A DNA stretch of 64,000 nucleotides from Pseudomonas oryzihabitans (GCF_024652905.1 NZ_CP102428.1:2368501-2432500); one strand, 5' to 3'. Shown: positions 8,529 to 19,905, numbered from the stretch's first letter. The notes: generated from the sequence alone by a model not told the origin. Numbers and translations: made by a program.

Positions 8529-10427
8529 TTAGATCACCTGGCGTCGACGGAGCACGTCGAGGATCTGCTGGACCCCCTCCTCCACCGACAGCTGCTCGGT
8601 ATCGATCACCAGATCGGCGTCTTCCGGCGCATCGTAGGCAAAGGAGATGCCTGGGATGTTGTCGCCACCGGCCGTGTAGAGTCCCTGGGGATCGCGCTCG
8701 GCACAGGCCTTGGGCGATGCCTTGACATGCACGGTCAGCAGACGCTCGGCGCCAATCAGCGCCTGGGCCTGGGCGCGGCCCTCGGCATCGGGCGCGACAA
8801 AGGCCGCGAGGGCGATCAGGCCCGCCTCGTTGAACTGCCGGGCCACCTGGGCCGCCCGCAGCCAGTTCTCGCGACGACCCGCGCGATCCTGCGGCAGGCC
8901 CTTATTCAGGTCATGGCGCAGATTCTGGCCATCCAGCACGAAGACCGCGCGACCGGCATCGAACAGCCGGCGCTCCAGGGCATAGGCCAGGGTGGTCTTG
9001 CCGGCACCGGAAAGGCCGGTGAAGAGCACCGTGGTGGGCTGCTGACCGAAACGTGCTGCCCGCTCCCCGGTGGCGACGTGCAACTGGTGCGCGCCCTGGC
9101 CATGACCGGCATTGCCCACCGGCTCGGCGATGATCATGCCGGCGCCCACGGTGCCATTGGTCAGGCGATCGATGACGATGAAGGCGCCGGTGGTGCGGTT
9201 GACGCCATAGCCGTCCAGGGCGATGGCGGAATCCAGAGCCACCTTGACCCGGGCGATCTCGTTGAGCTTGAGCTCGCTGGCGGCGCCGCGTTCCAGGGTG
9301 TTGACGTCCACCGTGTGCACGATGCTCGGCAGCGAACCCGGCACATAGCTGGTGGCGCGCTTGATGTCGTACTTCTTACCCGGGCGCATGGGCTCTTCGG
9401 CCATCCACACCAGCATGGCCTCGAAGCTGTCGGTCACCTGGGGACGGTTGTCGGCATGCACCAGGACGTCGCCCCGGGAGATGTCGATCTCGTCTTCCAT
9501 GGTCAGGGTCACCGCCTGGCCGGGACCGGCCTGCTCCAGCTCGCCTTCGTAGGTGACGATGGACTTGACCCGGCTGCCCTTGCCCGACGGCAGGACCACC
9601 ACGGCATCGCCCTTGGTGACCACGCCCGAGGCAAGGGTCCCGGCGAAACCGCGGAAGTTGAGGTTGGGGCGATTGACGTACTGCACCGGGAAGCGCAGGT
9701 CATCGAGGTTACGATCCGCGGCGATCTCCACGGTCTCGAGGATTTCCATCAGCGGCTTGCCGCTGTACCAGGGCGTCTGCTCGCTGCGGTTCACCACGTT
9801 GTCGCCCTTGAGCGCCGACATGGGAACGAAGTGGATATCCTTGGCACCCAGCTCGATGCGCTGGGCAAACGCCAGGTAGTCGTCCTTGATGCGCTCGAAC
9901 ACCGCCTGGTCGAAGCCCAGCAGGTCCATCTTGTTGATGGCGACCACGATGTGCTTGATGCCCAGCAGCGAAGCGATGTAGCTGTGCCGACGGGTCTGGG
10001 TCTGGATACCGTAGCGGGCATCCACCAGGATGATCGCCAGGTCGCAGGTGGAGGCTCCGGTGGCCATGTTGCGGGTGTACTGCTCATGGCCGGGGGTATC
10101 GGCGATGATGAACTTGCGCTTGGCCGTGGAGAAGTAGCGATAGGCCACGTCGATGGTGATGCCCTGCTCGCGCTCGGCCTGCAGGCCGTCCACCAAGAGC
10201 GCCAGATCGACCTCTTCGCCGGTGGTCCCCACCTTCTTGGAATCGCGGGTGATGGCTTCCAGGTGATCCTCGTAGATCATCTTGGAGTCGTGCAGCAGGC
10301 GCCCGATCAGGGTGCTCTTGCCGTCGTCGACGTTGCCGCAGGTGAGGAAGCGCAGCAGCTCCTTGCGTTCGTGCTGCGCGAGGTAGGCCAGGATGTCCTG
10401 GCCGATCAGATCGGATTGGTGCGACAT
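8529..10427 (-). CDS. cysN: Bifunctional sulfate adenylyltransferase subunit 1 / adenylylsulfate kinase (CysNC fusion)
   Basis: The protein has 632 residues in two parts. Residues 1-440 are the CysN GTPase of ATP sulfurylase: P-loop GNVDDGKST 31-39, DTPGH 110-114, NKMD 165-168, then EF-Tu-like beta domains. Residues about 462-632 are an APS kinase (CysC): P-loop GLSGAGKT 471-478, mobile-lid region near 585-600. It drives APS formation with GTP hydrolysis and then makes PAPS. The start is the ATG at 10427, one base after the cysD stop. One oddity is that the kinase motif reads LDGQN (498-502), where E. coli CysC has LDGDN. Confidence 0.95.
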   Translation of the reverse strand: MSHQSDLIGQDILAYLAQHERKELLRFLTCGNVDDGKSTLIGRLLHDSKMIYEDHLEAITRDSKKVGTTGEEVDLALLVDGLQAEREQGITIDVAYRYFSTAKRKFIIADTPGHEQYTRNMATGASTCDLAIILVDARYGIQTQTRRHSYIASLLGIKHIVVAINKMDLLGFDQAVFERIKDDYLAFAQRIELGAKDIHFVPMSALKGDNVVNRSEQTPWYSGKPLMEILETVEIAADRNLDDLRFPVQYVNRPNLNFRGFAGTLASGVVTKGDAVVVLPSGKGSRVKSIVTYEGELEQAGPGQAVTLTMEDEIDISRGDVLVHADNRPQVTDSFEAMLVWMAEEPMRPGKKYDIKRATSYVPGSLPSIVHTVDVNTLERGAASELKLNEIARVKVALDSAIALDGYGVNRTTGAFIVIDRLTNGTVGAGMIIAEPVGNAGHGQGAHQLHVATGERAARFGQQPTTVLFTGLSGAGKTTLAYALERRLFDAGRAVFVLDGQNLRHDLNKGLPQDRAGRRENWLRAAQVARQFNEAGLIALAAFVAPDAEGRAQAQALIGAERLLTVHVKASPKACAERDPQGLYTAGGDNIPGISFAYDAPEDADLVIDTEQLSVEEGVQQILDVLRRRQVI

Positions 10428-10428
10428 C

Positions 10429-11346
10429 TTAGAAATACCCCTGACGTTTCTTCTCTTCCATGGATCCGGCGCCATCGTGGTCGATGACCCGGCCCTGGCG
10501 TTCGGAGGTGCGGGTGAGCAGCATCTCCTGGATGATGTCCGTCAGCGTCGTCGCCTGGGACTCTACCGCGCCGGTCAGGGGGTAGCAGCCAAGGGTACGG
10601 AAGCGCACCTGGCGCTTGTGGATGCGCGCCTTTTCCTCGGGCGAGAGGTGTTCGAGGATTCGGTCGTCGTCGATCATGAGCAGGGTGCCGTTCTTCTCGA
10701 TCACCTCGCGCTCGGCGGCGAAGTACAGCGGCACGATCGGGATGCCTTCGAGATAGATGTACTGCCAGATGTCCAGCTCGGTCCAGTTGGACAGCGGGAA
10801 GACCCGGATCGACTCGCCCTTGTTGGTCTTGCCGTTGTAGATGTTCCACAGCTCGGGGCGCTGGTTCTTGGGATCCCAGCGGTGCTTGCTGTCGCGGAAG
10901 GAGTAGACGCGCTCCTTGGCGCGAGACTTCTCCTCGTCACGGCGAGCGCCGCCGAAGGCCGCGTCGAAGCCGTAGTTGTCCAGCGCCTGCTTGAGGCCCT
11001 GGGTCTTCATGATGTCGGTGTGCTTGGCGCTGCCATGGGTGAAGGGATTGATGCCCTGAGCGACCCCTTCCGGATTCTTGTGCACCAGCAGATCGAGTCC
11101 CATGTCGGCGACCATGCGATCGCGGAATTCGTACATGGCCTGGAATTTCCAGCCGGTGTCCACGTGGAGTACCGGGAACGGCAGCTTGCCGGGAAAGAAG
11201 GCCTTGCGGGCCAGGTGCAGCATCACGGCCGAATCCTTGCCGATGGAATACAGCATGACCGGATTGTCGAATTCGGCGGCCACTTCACGGATGATGTGGA
11301 TGCTTTCCGCCTCAAGCTGTTTGAGGTGCGTCTGTTTGTCGAGCAT
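10429..11346 (-). CDS. cysD: Sulfate adenylyltransferase subunit 2
   Basis: CysD is the catalytic ATP-sulfurylase subunit, condensing sulfate and ATP to APS together with CysN. It is 305 residues long, with the PP-loop motif [10 protein letters not shown] at 34-43. The [16 protein letters not shown] block typical of CysD is near 150. It is the first gene of the cysD-cysNC pair on the minus strand, and the next gene starts one base after its stop. The 165-base upstream region contains CysB-like ATAAC half sites, but I could not define a full operator. Confidence 0.97.
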   Translation of the reverse strand: MLDKQTHLKQLEAESIHIIREVAAEFDNPVMLYSIGKDSAVMLHLARKAFFPGKLPFPVLHVDTGWKFQAMYEFRDRMVADMGLDLLVHKNPEGVAQGINPFTHGSAKHTDIMKTQGLKQALDNYGFDAAFGGARRDEEKSRAKERVYSFRDSKHRWDPKNQRPELWNIYNGKTNKGESIRVFPLSNWTELDIWQYIYLEGIPIVPLYFAAEREVIEKNGTLLMIDDDRILEHLSPEEKARIHKRQVRFRTLGCYPLTGAVESQATTLTDIIQEMLLTRTSERQGRVIDHDGAGSMEEKKRQGYF

Positions 11347-11511
11347 GGCTACTCACGATTGCAGAAAGGTGGCCTAGAAGAGGTCCGTTGCGGCGTCCAG
11401 TCGACTGGACACCCCGGACAGAGCGGGCCGTGGACGAACCTCAACCTTACCATAGGCAACGGTTATGGCCCGCCAGGCCATCTAGATCCAGAAGTTATAT
11501 GCTTATGACGC

Positions 11512-12267
11512 TCAGGCGGGATTGTCGCAGTCGATGAAGAGGTGCTGGATACCCAGCTGCGCGGCCAGATAATCGCCCAGCGCCTGCACGCCATAGCGCT
11601 CGGTGGCATGGTGGCCGGCGGCGAAGAAACTCACCCCGTTCTCGCGAGCGCTGTGCACCGTCTGCTCGGATACCTCGCCGGTCAGGTAGGCATCCACTCC
11701 GGCGGCGATGGCCTGGTCGATGTAGCCTTGGGCGCCCCCGGTGCACCAGGCCAGGCGCCGGATCGAGCGCCCGCCGTCGACCACCAGCGGCTCGCGCTGC
11801 AGCACGTCCGCCACCTGCCGACCGAAGTCCGCGGCGGATTGCGCCTGCGGCAACTCGCCCTGCCAGATGAGCCCCTTGGCATCCCCTGGCAGCGGCCGGA
11901 TATCCTGCAGCCCCAGGCGGCGTCCCAGCTGGACGTTGTTGCCCACCTCGGGATGGACATCCAGGGGCAGGTGGTAGGCCAGCAGGCTGATGTCATGGCT
12001 CAGCAGCGTCTTGATCCGCCGGTGCTTCATGCCGATGAGGCGGGCGTCCTCGTTTTTCCAGAAATAGCCATGGTGCACCAGGATGGCATCGGCACCGGCG
12101 GCGACGGCGGCGTCCAGCAGCTGCTGGGAAGCCGTAACGCCACTGACCAGCAGGCGCACCTGCTCGCGGCCCTGGACCTGCAGGCCGTTGGGGCAATAAT
12201 CCTGGATCCGGGCCGATTCCAGGTAGCGGTCGGCGGTCTCTACCAGTTGCTCAAGGGACAGGGTCAC
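11512..12267 (-). CDS. Nif3-like dinuclear metal-centre protein
   Basis: This is a NIF3/YbgI/DUF34 family protein of 251 residues. These proteins form toroidal hexamers with a two-metal site; the reaction is not settled, and GTP cyclohydrolase-like activity was proposed for some members. The metal-ligand motifs are visible: LVHHGYFWK near 63-71, AYHLPLD near 97-103, and the C-terminal FFAAGHHATE near 216-225. The gene diverges from algW across 115 bases, the same arrangement as in other pseudomonads. Confidence 0.9.
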   Translation of the reverse strand: MTLSLEQLVETADRYLESARIQDYCPNGLQVQGREQVRLLVSGVTASQQLLDAAVAAGADAILVHHGYFWKNEDARLIGMKHRRIKTLLSHDISLLAYHLPLDVHPEVGNNVQLGRRLGLQDIRPLPGDAKGLIWQGELPQAQSAADFGRQVADVLQREPLVVDGGRSIRRLAWCTGGAQGYIDQAIAAGVDAYLTGEVSEQTVHSARENGVSFFAAGHHATERYGVQALGDYLAAQLGIQHLFIDCDNPA

Positions 12268-12290
12268 GTGCGGCTTACCTCCTCGTTGGC

Positions 12291-12317
12291 GGCGCCAGCG
12301 TGTCTTCGGCTGGCGCC
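12291..12317. promoter_or_regulatory. 9-bp inverted repeat in the algW / Nif3-like divergent region
   Basis: GGCGCCAGC (12291-12299) pairs with GCTGGCGCC (12309-12317) around a 9-base loop, just upstream of the algW -10 candidate at 12324. It could be an operator or a hairpin in the leftward leader. The function is unknown. Confidence 0.45.
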
Positions 12318-12323
12318 GCTCCT

Positions 12324-12329
12324 TATAAT
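12324..12329 (+). promoter_or_regulatory. Consensus -10 element upstream of algW
   Basis: A perfect TATAAT lies 54 bases before the algW ATG. No good -35 is evident because that space is taken by the inverted repeat ending at 12317. Confidence 0.55.
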
Positions 12330-12382
12330 GGCCGCCAGCTTATCCGGCGCACCCCGGGTGGACAAATTCAAGGATGTGATCG

Positions 12383-13504
12383 ATGTACAAGGCTTTGCGT
12401 TATCTCGGCTGGCCCGTGCTGTGCGGTCTGCTCGTTGCAGCCCTGATCATGCAGCGCTATCCCCAGTGGCTCGGCCTGCCCGCCCAGCCGCCGCTGTTCG
12501 AGGCCGCCCAGGCGCCCGCCAGTTCGCGCCAGGAGGGACCGGTTTCCTACGCCGACGCGGCCAGTCGCGCCGCGCCCGCGGTGGTGTCGTTGCGCTCGAC
12601 CAAGGCGGCCAAGCCGGGCAAGGCCGGAGATACGGCCAGCGATCGCAAAGGCGCGACCAAGCCGGTGGAAGAACTCAGCCTGGGTTCCGCCGTGCTGATG
12701 AGCCATGACGGCTATCTGCTGACCAACAACCACGTGACCCTGGACGCCGAGTCCATCGTGGTGGCGCTGGCCGACGGCCGCCAGACCCTGGCCAAGCTGA
12801 TCGGCAGCGATCCCGCCACGGACCTCGCCGTACTGAAGATCGACCTGCCCAATCTGCCGGCCATCTCGGTGGGCGATTCGAGCGCCATCCGCATCGGTGA
12901 CGTGGTGCTGGCCATCGGCAACCCCTTTGGCGTCGGCCAGACGGTGACCATGGGCATCATCAGCGCCACCGGTCGCAACCAGCTGGGTCTCAATACCTAC
13001 GAGGACTTCATCCAGACCGATGCGGCGATCAACCTGGGCAATTCCGGCGGGGCGCTGGTGGACGCCAGCGGCAATCTGATCGGCATCAACACCGCCATCC
13101 TTTCCGGCGGCTCCCAGGGCATCGGCTTCGCCATCCCGATCAAGCTGGCCATGGAGGTCATGCGCTCGATCATCCAGCACGGCCAGGTCATCCGTGGCTG
13201 GCTGGGCGTGGCGGTGGAGGTGATCACCCCGGAGCTGGTCAAGACCTATGGCCTCAAGGTCGACCAGGGCATCGTGGTGACCGACATCGATCCCGATGGA
13301 CCGGCGCACAAGGGCGGTCTGCGCGCAGGCGACGTGCTGGTCAAGCTGGCTGGCCAACCGATCAGGGACGGCCGGCTGGCGATGAACCAGATCGCCCGCA
13401 AGCAGCCCGGCGACAGCATCCCCATCGAGGTGCTGCGCCAGGACAAGACCGTGCAGGTCAAGGTGACCGTCGGGATGCGCCCTCTGATGGAGAAGGCGCG
13501 CTAG
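12383..13504 (+). CDS. algW: Periplasmic DegS-type serine protease AlgW
   Basis: AlgW makes the first cut in the anti-sigma factor MucA when misfolded porins or MucE-like peptides bind its PDZ domain, releasing the AlgU (sigma-E) response. It has 373 residues. An N-terminal membrane anchor (about 8-24) is followed by a trypsin-like domain with His117 (LTNNHV), Asp147 (TDLAVLKID) and Ser221 (GNSGGALV), then a single PDZ domain from about 265 to 362. One PDZ domain plus a non-cleaved anchor separates it from the two-PDZ MucD/DegP. It converges on hisC. Confidence 0.94.
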   Translation: MYKALRYLGWPVLCGLLVAALIMQRYPQWLGLPAQPPLFEAAQAPASSRQEGPVSYADAASRAAPAVVSLRSTKAAKPGKAGDTASDRKGATKPVEELSLGSAVLMSHDGYLLTNNHVTLDAESIVVALADGRQTLAKLIGSDPATDLAVLKIDLPNLPAISVGDSSAIRIGDVVLAIGNPFGVGQTVTMGIISATGRNQLGLNTYEDFIQTDAAINLGNSGGALVDASGNLIGINTAILSGGSQGIGFAIPIKLAMEVMRSIIQHGQVIRGWLGVAVEVITPELVKTYGLKVDQGIVVTDIDPDGPAHKGGLRAGDVLVKLAGQPIRDGRLAMNQIARKQPGDSIPIEVLRQDKTVQVKVTVGMRPLMEKAR

Positions 13505-13517
13505 CCGCGAACGAGAC

Positions 13518-14573
13518 TCAGAGGATGTCGAGGGCCGTGATCAGCGCCTGATTCTGCGCCGGCGTGCCGATGGTGATGCGCAGGAAGTCGGCGATGCGTT
13601 CGGGGCGGCTGAAGTGGCGCACGATGACGCCGTGCTCGCGCAAGCTCGCGGCCAGCGCCGCCCCACCCTTCTGCACATGCCGGGCGAAGATGAAGTTGGC
13701 GGCCGAGGGCAGGACCTCGAAGCCGCGCTCCAGCAACTCGCCCATCAGCGCTTCGCGACTCTCGATCACCTGCCGGCAGGTCTCGTCGAAATAGGCGCGA
13801 TCCTCGAAGGCCGCGGTCGCGCCGGCCAGGGCCAGGCGATCCAGCGGATAGGAGTTGAAGCTGTTCTTGATCCGCTCCAGGGCTTCCATCAGCGGCGCCT
13901 GTCCCAGGGCCAGCCCTACCCGCAGACCGGCCAGCGAACGGGACTTGGACAGCGTCTGGGTCACCACCAGGTTGGGATGGCGCTCGATCAGGGCGACCGC
14001 GGACTCGGCCCCGAAGTCGACATAGGCCTCGTCCACCACCACCACCGAGGTCGGGTTGCCGGCGACGATGCGCTCGATGGCGTCCAGCGCCAGGGCGCTG
14101 CCGGTCGGCGCATTGGGGTTGGGGAAGATGATCCCGCCATTGGGGCGCAGATAGTCCTCGGGGACGATCTGGAAATCCTCGTCCAGCGCCGGCGTCTCGA
14201 AGGCGATGTCGTAGAGGCCGCAATAGACCGGATAGAAGCTGTAGCTGATGTCCGGAAACAGGATCGGGCGGCCATGGCCGAACAGACCCAGGAAGATGTG
14301 CGCCAGCACCTCGTCCGAGCCGTTGCCGACAAACACCTGGTCGCTCTGGAGGCCGTAGTAGCGGGCGACGGCATCCTTCAGCGCCTGACCGTTGGGGTCG
14401 GGATAGAGGCGCAGGTCGTCGGTGGCCGCGGCGCGAATGGCGTCCAGCGCCCGCGGTGACGGACCGTAGGGATTCTCGTTGGTGTTGAGCTTGACCAGGT
14501 TGGTCAGCTTGGGTTGCTCACCCGGCACATAGGGCACCAGGTTCTTGACGAAGGGACTCCAGAGCTCGCTCAT
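13518..14573 (-). CDS. hisC: Histidinol-phosphate aminotransferase
   Basis: HisC is a PLP enzyme converting imidazole-acetol phosphate and glutamate to histidinol phosphate. The 351-residue product starts [18 protein letters not shown], with [12 protein letters not shown] at about 29-40 and Schiff-base Lys210 in [14 protein letters not shown]. The start at 14573 overlaps the hisD stop by four bases (ATGA), indicating translational coupling. It is the last gene of the leftward hisG-hisD-hisC group. Confidence 0.96.
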   Translation of the reverse strand: MSELWSPFVKNLVPYVPGEQPKLTNLVKLNTNENPYGPSPRALDAIRAAATDDLRLYPDPNGQALKDAVARYYGLQSDQVFVGNGSDEVLAHIFLGLFGHGRPILFPDISYSFYPVYCGLYDIAFETPALDEDFQIVPEDYLRPNGGIIFPNPNAPTGSALALDAIERIVAGNPTSVVVVDEAYVDFGAESAVALIERHPNLVVTQTLSKSRSLAGLRVGLALGQAPLMEALERIKNSFNSYPLDRLALAGATAAFEDRAYFDETCRQVIESREALMGELLERGFEVLPSAANFIFARHVQKGGAALAASLREHGVIVRHFSRPERIADFLRITIGTPAQNQALITALDIL

Positions 14574-15889
14574 GCCTGCTCCTCCTGAATACGGTATTCG
14601 GCGCTGCGGGCGTGGGCGGTCAGGGACTCGCCACGCGCCAGCACCGAGGCGACCCGGCCCAGCGCGGAAGCGCCCGTGGCCGAGCAGTGGATGATCGAGG
14701 AACGCTTCTGGAAGTCGTACACGCCCAGCGGCGAGGAGAACCGTGCGGTGCCCGAGGTCGGCAGCACATGGTTGGGACCGGCGCAGTAGTCGCCCAGGGC
14801 CTCGGCGGTGTAGCGACCCATGAAGATGGCACCGGCGTGGCGGATGCTGGGTAGCCACTGCTCGGGTTCGGCGACCGACAGCTCGAGGTGTTCGGGGGCG
14901 ATGCGGTTGGCCACCTCGATGGCCTGGGCCATGTCGGCGACCTGGATCAGGGCGCCACGGCCTTCCAGGGAGGCGCGGATGATCTCGGCGCGCTCCATCT
15001 CCGGCAGCAGGCGGGCGATGCTTTCCGCCACGGCGTCGAGGAAGGCGCCGTCCGGACTGACCAGGATGGCCTGGGCGTCCTCGTCGTGCTCGGCCTGGGA
15101 GAACAGGTCCATGGCGATCCAGTCGGGATCGGTCTGGCCGTCGCAGACCACCAGGATCTCCGACGGGCCGGCGATCATGTCGATGCCGACCTTGCCGAAC
15201 ACGTGGCGCTTGGCGGTGGCGACATAGATGTTGCCGGGGCCGACGATCTTGTCCACCGGGGGTACGCTTTCGGTGCCATAGGCCAGGGCGGCCACGGCCT
15301 GGGCGCCGCCGATGGTGAAGACGCGATCGACACCGGCCAGGGCGGCGGCGGCCAGCACCAGTTCGTTGACCTCGCCGCGGGGCGTGGGCACCACCATGAC
15401 CACTTCCTTTACGCCGGCGACCTTGGCGGGGATGGCGTTCATCAGCACCGAGGAGGGATAGGAGGCCTTGCCCCCCGGCACATAGAGCCCGGCACGATCC
15501 AGCGGGGTGACCTGCTGGCCGAGCACGGTGCCGTCGGCCTCCTGGTACTGCCAGGAATCCTGGCGCTGCTTTTCGTGATAACGACGAACGCGCTCGGCGG
15601 CGGCTTCCAGCGCGGTGCGCTGCTCCGGCGTGATGCGGGTCAGGGCTTCTTCCAGACGCGCGCGCGGCAGGATGAGATCGCTCATGGCGGTCGCCTCGAC
15701 GGCATCGAAGCGCCGGGTGTATTCGAGCAGCGCGGCGTCGCCCTGGTGGCGCACGTCGGCGATGATCGCCAGGACCCGCTGGTTGATGTCGGCGTCGGAC
15801 ACCCCTTCCCAGCTCAGCAGATGATCCAGATGCTCGGCGAAATCCGGAGCGGCGGCGGCAAGTCGGCGGATGGCGAGCGGAGCGGTCAT
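14570..15889 (-). CDS. hisD: Histidinol dehydrogenase
   Basis: HisD is a zinc enzyme that oxidises L-histidinol to histidine in two NAD+-linked steps. It has 439 residues and family blocks [17 protein letters not shown] (about 132-148), [17 protein letters not shown], and the catalytic EHLELSV near 330. The length is typical. It is separated from hisG by 320 bases that contain a foldback element. This is unusual inside what is otherwise a compact his cluster. It is coupled to hisC by a 4-base overlap. Confidence 0.97.
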   Translation of the reverse strand: MTAPLAIRRLAAAAPDFAEHLDHLLSWEGVSDADINQRVLAIIADVRHQGDAALLEYTRRFDAVEATAMSDLILPRARLEEALTRITPEQRTALEAAAERVRRYHEKQRQDSWQYQEADGTVLGQQVTPLDRAGLYVPGGKASYPSSVLMNAIPAKVAGVKEVVMVVPTPRGEVNELVLAAAALAGVDRVFTIGGAQAVAALAYGTESVPPVDKIVGPGNIYVATAKRHVFGKVGIDMIAGPSEILVVCDGQTDPDWIAMDLFSQAEHDEDAQAILVSPDGAFLDAVAESIARLLPEMERAEIIRASLEGRGALIQVADMAQAIEVANRIAPEHLELSVAEPEQWLPSIRHAGAIFMGRYTAEALGDYCAGPNHVLPTSGTARFSSPLGVYDFQKRSSIIHCSATGASALGRVASVLARGESLTAHARSAEYRIQEEQA

Positions 15890-16039
15890 GGCGGATCCTC
15901 TTCAGGAGAGCGAAAGGGGCGCCCGAGAGTAACAGCCGGTTCCGTGTGGGCGCCCGACAATTTGGCTATGGCACGGATAGGCGAAGCTGGAGGGATGGAA
16001 GCAGCCTTGACCGGCATTCGGCATGCCGGCCAGGACGTA
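15890..16039. other. Gene-free spacer between hisD and the foldback element
   Basis: About 150 bases with no convincing open frame, no consensus promoter and no terminator. The hisD Shine-Dalgarno (AGGATCCG type) lies at its right-to-left end near 15893-15902. Confidence 0.5.
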
Positions 16040-16211
16040 GAGCCTGTTCAAAGTCTCGCGAGCTAGAGACAAACAAGGCCTAGGCGGCCCCGCGAAAATA
16101 GCTGAGGAAGCGGACCGGGCTCGCGAACGAGTTTACGAGTGGTAAATGAGCATTCCGAAGCCATTTTTAACGCAGTTTGGCCGACGCGCAGCAGGCTTTG
16201 AACAGGTTCTC
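16040..16211. repeat. MITE-like foldback element between hisG and hisD
   Basis: An element of about 172 bp has terminal inverted repeats containing CCTGTTCAAAG (16043-16053) and its complement CTTTGAACAGG (16196-16206). The two halves are also imperfect inverted copies: 16095-16112 (AAAATAGCTGAGGAAGCG) resembles the complement of 16150-16167. It has no coding capacity. The right end reaches the hisG stop codon (TGA at 16210-16212). The sequence resembles dispersed intergenic repeats I recall from other Pseudomonas genomes, but I cannot name the family. Confidence 0.75.
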
Positions 16212-16842
16212 AGGCACCGCGCGCCTCGACGGCGTGTCTCAGGGTCTCGATGAGGGCCTGGATACGGCCATGCTGCATCTTCATCGAGGCCTTGTTGACG
16301 ATCAAGCGCGAGCTGATATGGGCGATCAGCTCCTGGGGTTCGAGTCCGTTGGCCTTGAGGGTATTGCCGGTGTCGACCACGTCGATGATCTTGTCGGCCA
16401 GCCCCACGAGCGGTGCAAGCTCCATGGAGCCGTACAGCTTGATGATGTCGACCTGACGACCCTGCTCGGCATAGTAGCGCTTGGCGACATTGACGAACTT
16501 GGTCGCCACCCGCAGCCGGCCACGCGGCGCCGGAGCGCCCACGGCGCCCGCGGTCATCAGTTTGCAGCGGGCGATGCGCAGGTCCAGCGGCTCATAGAGA
16601 CCATCGCCGCCGTATTCCATCAGCACGTCCTTGCCGGCCACGCCCAGGTCCGCGGCGCCATGTTCCACATAGGTGGGCACATCGGTGGCGCGGACGATGA
16701 GCAGCCGTACATCGTCCTGGGTGGTCGGGATGATGAGCTTGCGGCTCTTGTCCGGATTCTCGGTCGGGGCGATCCCCGCCGCCGCTAGCAGCGGCAGGGT
16801 GTCGTCGAGGATACGGCCCTTGGACAGGGCGATGGTCAGCAT
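16210..16842 (-). CDS. hisG: ATP phosphoribosyltransferase, short (HisZ-dependent) form
   Basis: HisG catalyses the first step of histidine synthesis, joining ATP and PRPP. At 210 residues it is the short form, which lacks the C-terminal regulatory ACT-like domain and, in characterised systems, needs HisZ for activity and feedback control. HisZ is not in this window. The PRPP-binding block [14 protein letters not shown] (about 156-169 in VVDTGNTLK) and the N-terminal [10 protein letters not shown] are clear. It lies 10 bases after murA on the same strand. Its stop codon abuts the foldback element. Confidence 0.96.
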   Translation of the reverse strand: MLTIALSKGRILDDTLPLLAAAGIAPTENPDKSRKLIIPTTQDDVRLLIVRATDVPTYVEHGAADLGVAGKDVLMEYGGDGLYEPLDLRIARCKLMTAGAVGAPAPRGRLRVATKFVNVAKRYYAEQGRQVDIIKLYGSMELAPLVGLADKIIDVVDTGNTLKANGLEPQELIAHISSRLIVNKASMKMQHGRIQALIETLRHAVEARGA

Positions 16843-16851
16843 CGGAGGTCC

Positions 16852-18379
<1,528 letters not shown>

Positions 18380-18399
18380 GGCGGCACCTCGGCAATCTA

Positions 18400-18435
18400 G
18401 TACAGCCGGCGATCATACAAAAAAACCGGCTGTAC
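18400..18435. promoter_or_regulatory. 10-bp inverted repeat enclosing the ibaG -10 box
   Basis: GTACAGCCGG (18400-18409) is matched by CCGGCTGTAC (18426-18435). On the minus strand the 16-base centre holds T7 and TATGAT (18412-18417), a good -10 placed about 33 bases before the ibaG ATG. This looks like an operator around a promoter. It could also act as the mla operon terminator by forming a hairpin with a U-rich loop. Confidence 0.5.
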
Positions 18436-18452
18436 GGCGACTGCGATGACCG

Positions 18453-18767
18453 TTAGCCGTGAGCGTCGTCCGCCAGGGGCAGCAACTCCAGGGCATCCGA
18501 GACCTCGGCGATCTGCCGCAACTCGGAGGGCAGACCGGCGATGGTCAGCGGGCGCCCCGCGGCCTGGGCATCGCGCAGCCAGGCCAGCAACAGCGCCAAT
18601 CCGGCACTGTTGGAGCGCTCTATGCCAGCGCAGTCGAGCACCAGCGGCCCACTGCCCTGACCGATCAGTGCCCGGCCCTGCTCACGCAGGGCCGGTACAT
18701 TGGCGTGATCGAGCACGCCCGACAGCTGCAGTCGGGCGCCCTCGCCGGTGACGGCGGCGCGACTCAC
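18453..18767 (-). CDS. mlaB: STAS-domain protein of the Mla lipid transporter
   Basis: MlaB is the cytoplasmic STAS subunit that stabilises the MlaFE ATPase complex. It has 104 residues with an anti-sigma-antagonist-like fold. The IERSNSAGLALLLAWL stretch near 49-64 carries the conserved Ser/Thr position of STAS proteins. It overlaps the mlaC stop by four bases and is the last gene of mlaFEDCB. Confidence 0.9.
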   Translation of the reverse strand: MSRAAVTGEGARLQLSGVLDHANVPALREQGRALIGQGSGPLVLDCAGIERSNSAGLALLLAWLRDAQAAGRPLTIAGLPSELRQIAEVSDALELLPLADDAHG

Positions 18768-19414
18768 GAACCGACCTTGGCCTTCTGGGCCTCGGGAGAG
18801 TCCTTGGCCTTGGCCACGGTGCCCGCCCAGTTGTTGATGGTCTTGTCCAGGTCGTTGCCGTTCTCCTGCATCGCCTGGGCGAACTGGTCACGGAACAACT
18901 TGCCGAGGTTCAGGCCGTTGATGATGACGTTACGGACCTTCCACTCGTCGCCCTGCTTGACCATGCTGTACTGCACGGGATACACGGCGCCATTGTTGCC
19001 CTTGACCTCCATGCCCACGCTGGTGCGGTCGGGACCGTCGGACGGACCTTCAGGCAGCACGCGGATGCCCTGGTTGTTGTACTCCAGCAGCGCATTGCCA
19101 TAGAACTGCATCAGGCTGCGCTTGAAATTTTCCTGGAAGCGCGCCATCTGCTCGGGCGAGGCGCTGCGGCTGTAGCGCACAGTCATGATGCTGCGCGAGA
19201 TGCCTTCGGCATCCACCACCGGACCGAGGATATTGTTGAGCGACTCGTAGAAGGCTTCCGGGCTGCTGCGATACCGGTCGCGATTGGTCTCAAGGTCGCT
19301 GAGCAGCGTGCTGGTGGTCTGCTGGATGACGTCATGGGCCGAGGGCGCCGCCTGGGACACCAGCGGCAGCAGGGCCAGGATCGCGATCACTCCGTGACGA
19401 AGTAGCTTGAGCAT
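18764..19414 (-). CDS. mlaC: Periplasmic phospholipid-binding protein MlaC
   Basis: MlaC shuttles phospholipids between the outer-membrane MlaA complex and the inner-membrane MlaFEDB complex. It has 216 residues. The signal peptide is MLKLLRHGVIAILALLPLVSQ, with cleavage near SQAAPS. The Tol_Tol_Ttg2 domain follows, with the DVIQQTTSTLLSDL N-terminal helix. I choose the ATG at 19414 because a GAGAGG Shine-Dalgarno is 7 bases away; the upstream ATGs at 19429-19432 have none and overlap the mlaD stop. Confidence 0.94.
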   Translation of the reverse strand: MLKLLRHGVIAILALLPLVSQAAPSAHDVIQQTTSTLLSDLETNRDRYRSSPEAFYESLNNILGPVVDAEGISRSIMTVRYSRSASPEQMARFQENFKRSLMQFYGNALLEYNNQGIRVLPEGPSDGPDRTSVGMEVKGNNGAVYPVQYSMVKQGDEWKVRNVIINGLNLGKLFRDQFAQAMQENGNDLDKTINNWAGTVAKAKDSPEAQKAKVGS

Positions 19415-19428
19415 GGAGAAGCCTCTCA

Positions 19429-19905
19429 TCATTTATTGGCGGAAGAGTCTTTATTGACCGAGTTGAGCAGGAATTTGCCAATCAGGTCTTCGAGAACCAG
19501 CGAGGATTGTGTATCTCGAATGGTCGAACCCTCCTTGAGCACCTGCTCGTCACCGCCCACGCTGATGCCGATGTACTTCTCGCCGAGCAGGCCGGCGGTC
19601 AGGATCGAGGCGATGGAGTCGGTCGGCAGGTTGTCCACCTGCTTGTCGATCTGCATGGTGACCCGACCGCGGTAGCTGTTGCGGTCGAGATCGATGGCGG
19701 TGACCTTGCCGATGGTCACGCCCGACATGGTCACCCGCGATCTCACGGTGAGACCGGCGATGTTGTCGAAGTAGGCGTAGACCTTGTAGGTATCGTGGTG
19801 GTCGCTCATCGTCAGACCGCTTACCCGCAGTGCCAGCAGCAGCAGTGCGAGCACGCCGGCCAGCAGGAAGAGTCCGACACCGATTTCCTGGGTGCGGGTT
19901 TGCAT
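19429..19905 (-). CDS. mlaD: MCE-domain lipid transport protein MlaD
   Basis: MlaD anchors a hexameric MCE ring on the periplasmic face of the inner membrane. It has 158 residues. One N-terminal membrane helix (about 9-27) is followed by an MCE domain with YFDNIAGLTVRSRVTMSGVTIGKV (41-64 region), then a C-terminal helix. It starts on the last base of mlaE and precedes mlaC. It is a subunit of the MlaFEDB ABC transporter for asymmetry maintenance. Confidence 0.96.
   Translation of the reverse strand: MQTRTQEIGVGLFLLAGVLALLLLALRVSGLTMSDHHDTYKVYAYFDNIAGLTVRSRVTMSGVTIGKVTAIDLDRNSYRGRVTMQIDKQVDNLPTDSIASILTAGLLGEKYIGISVGGDEQVLKEGSTIRDTQSSLVLEDLIGKFLLNSVNKDSSANK

Noticed and set aside
8484-10487. 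Plus-strand open frame of 667 codons opposite cysNC
   Set aside because: It is a mirror of the CysNC coding frame; no domain is recognisable and it begins inside a terminator stem.
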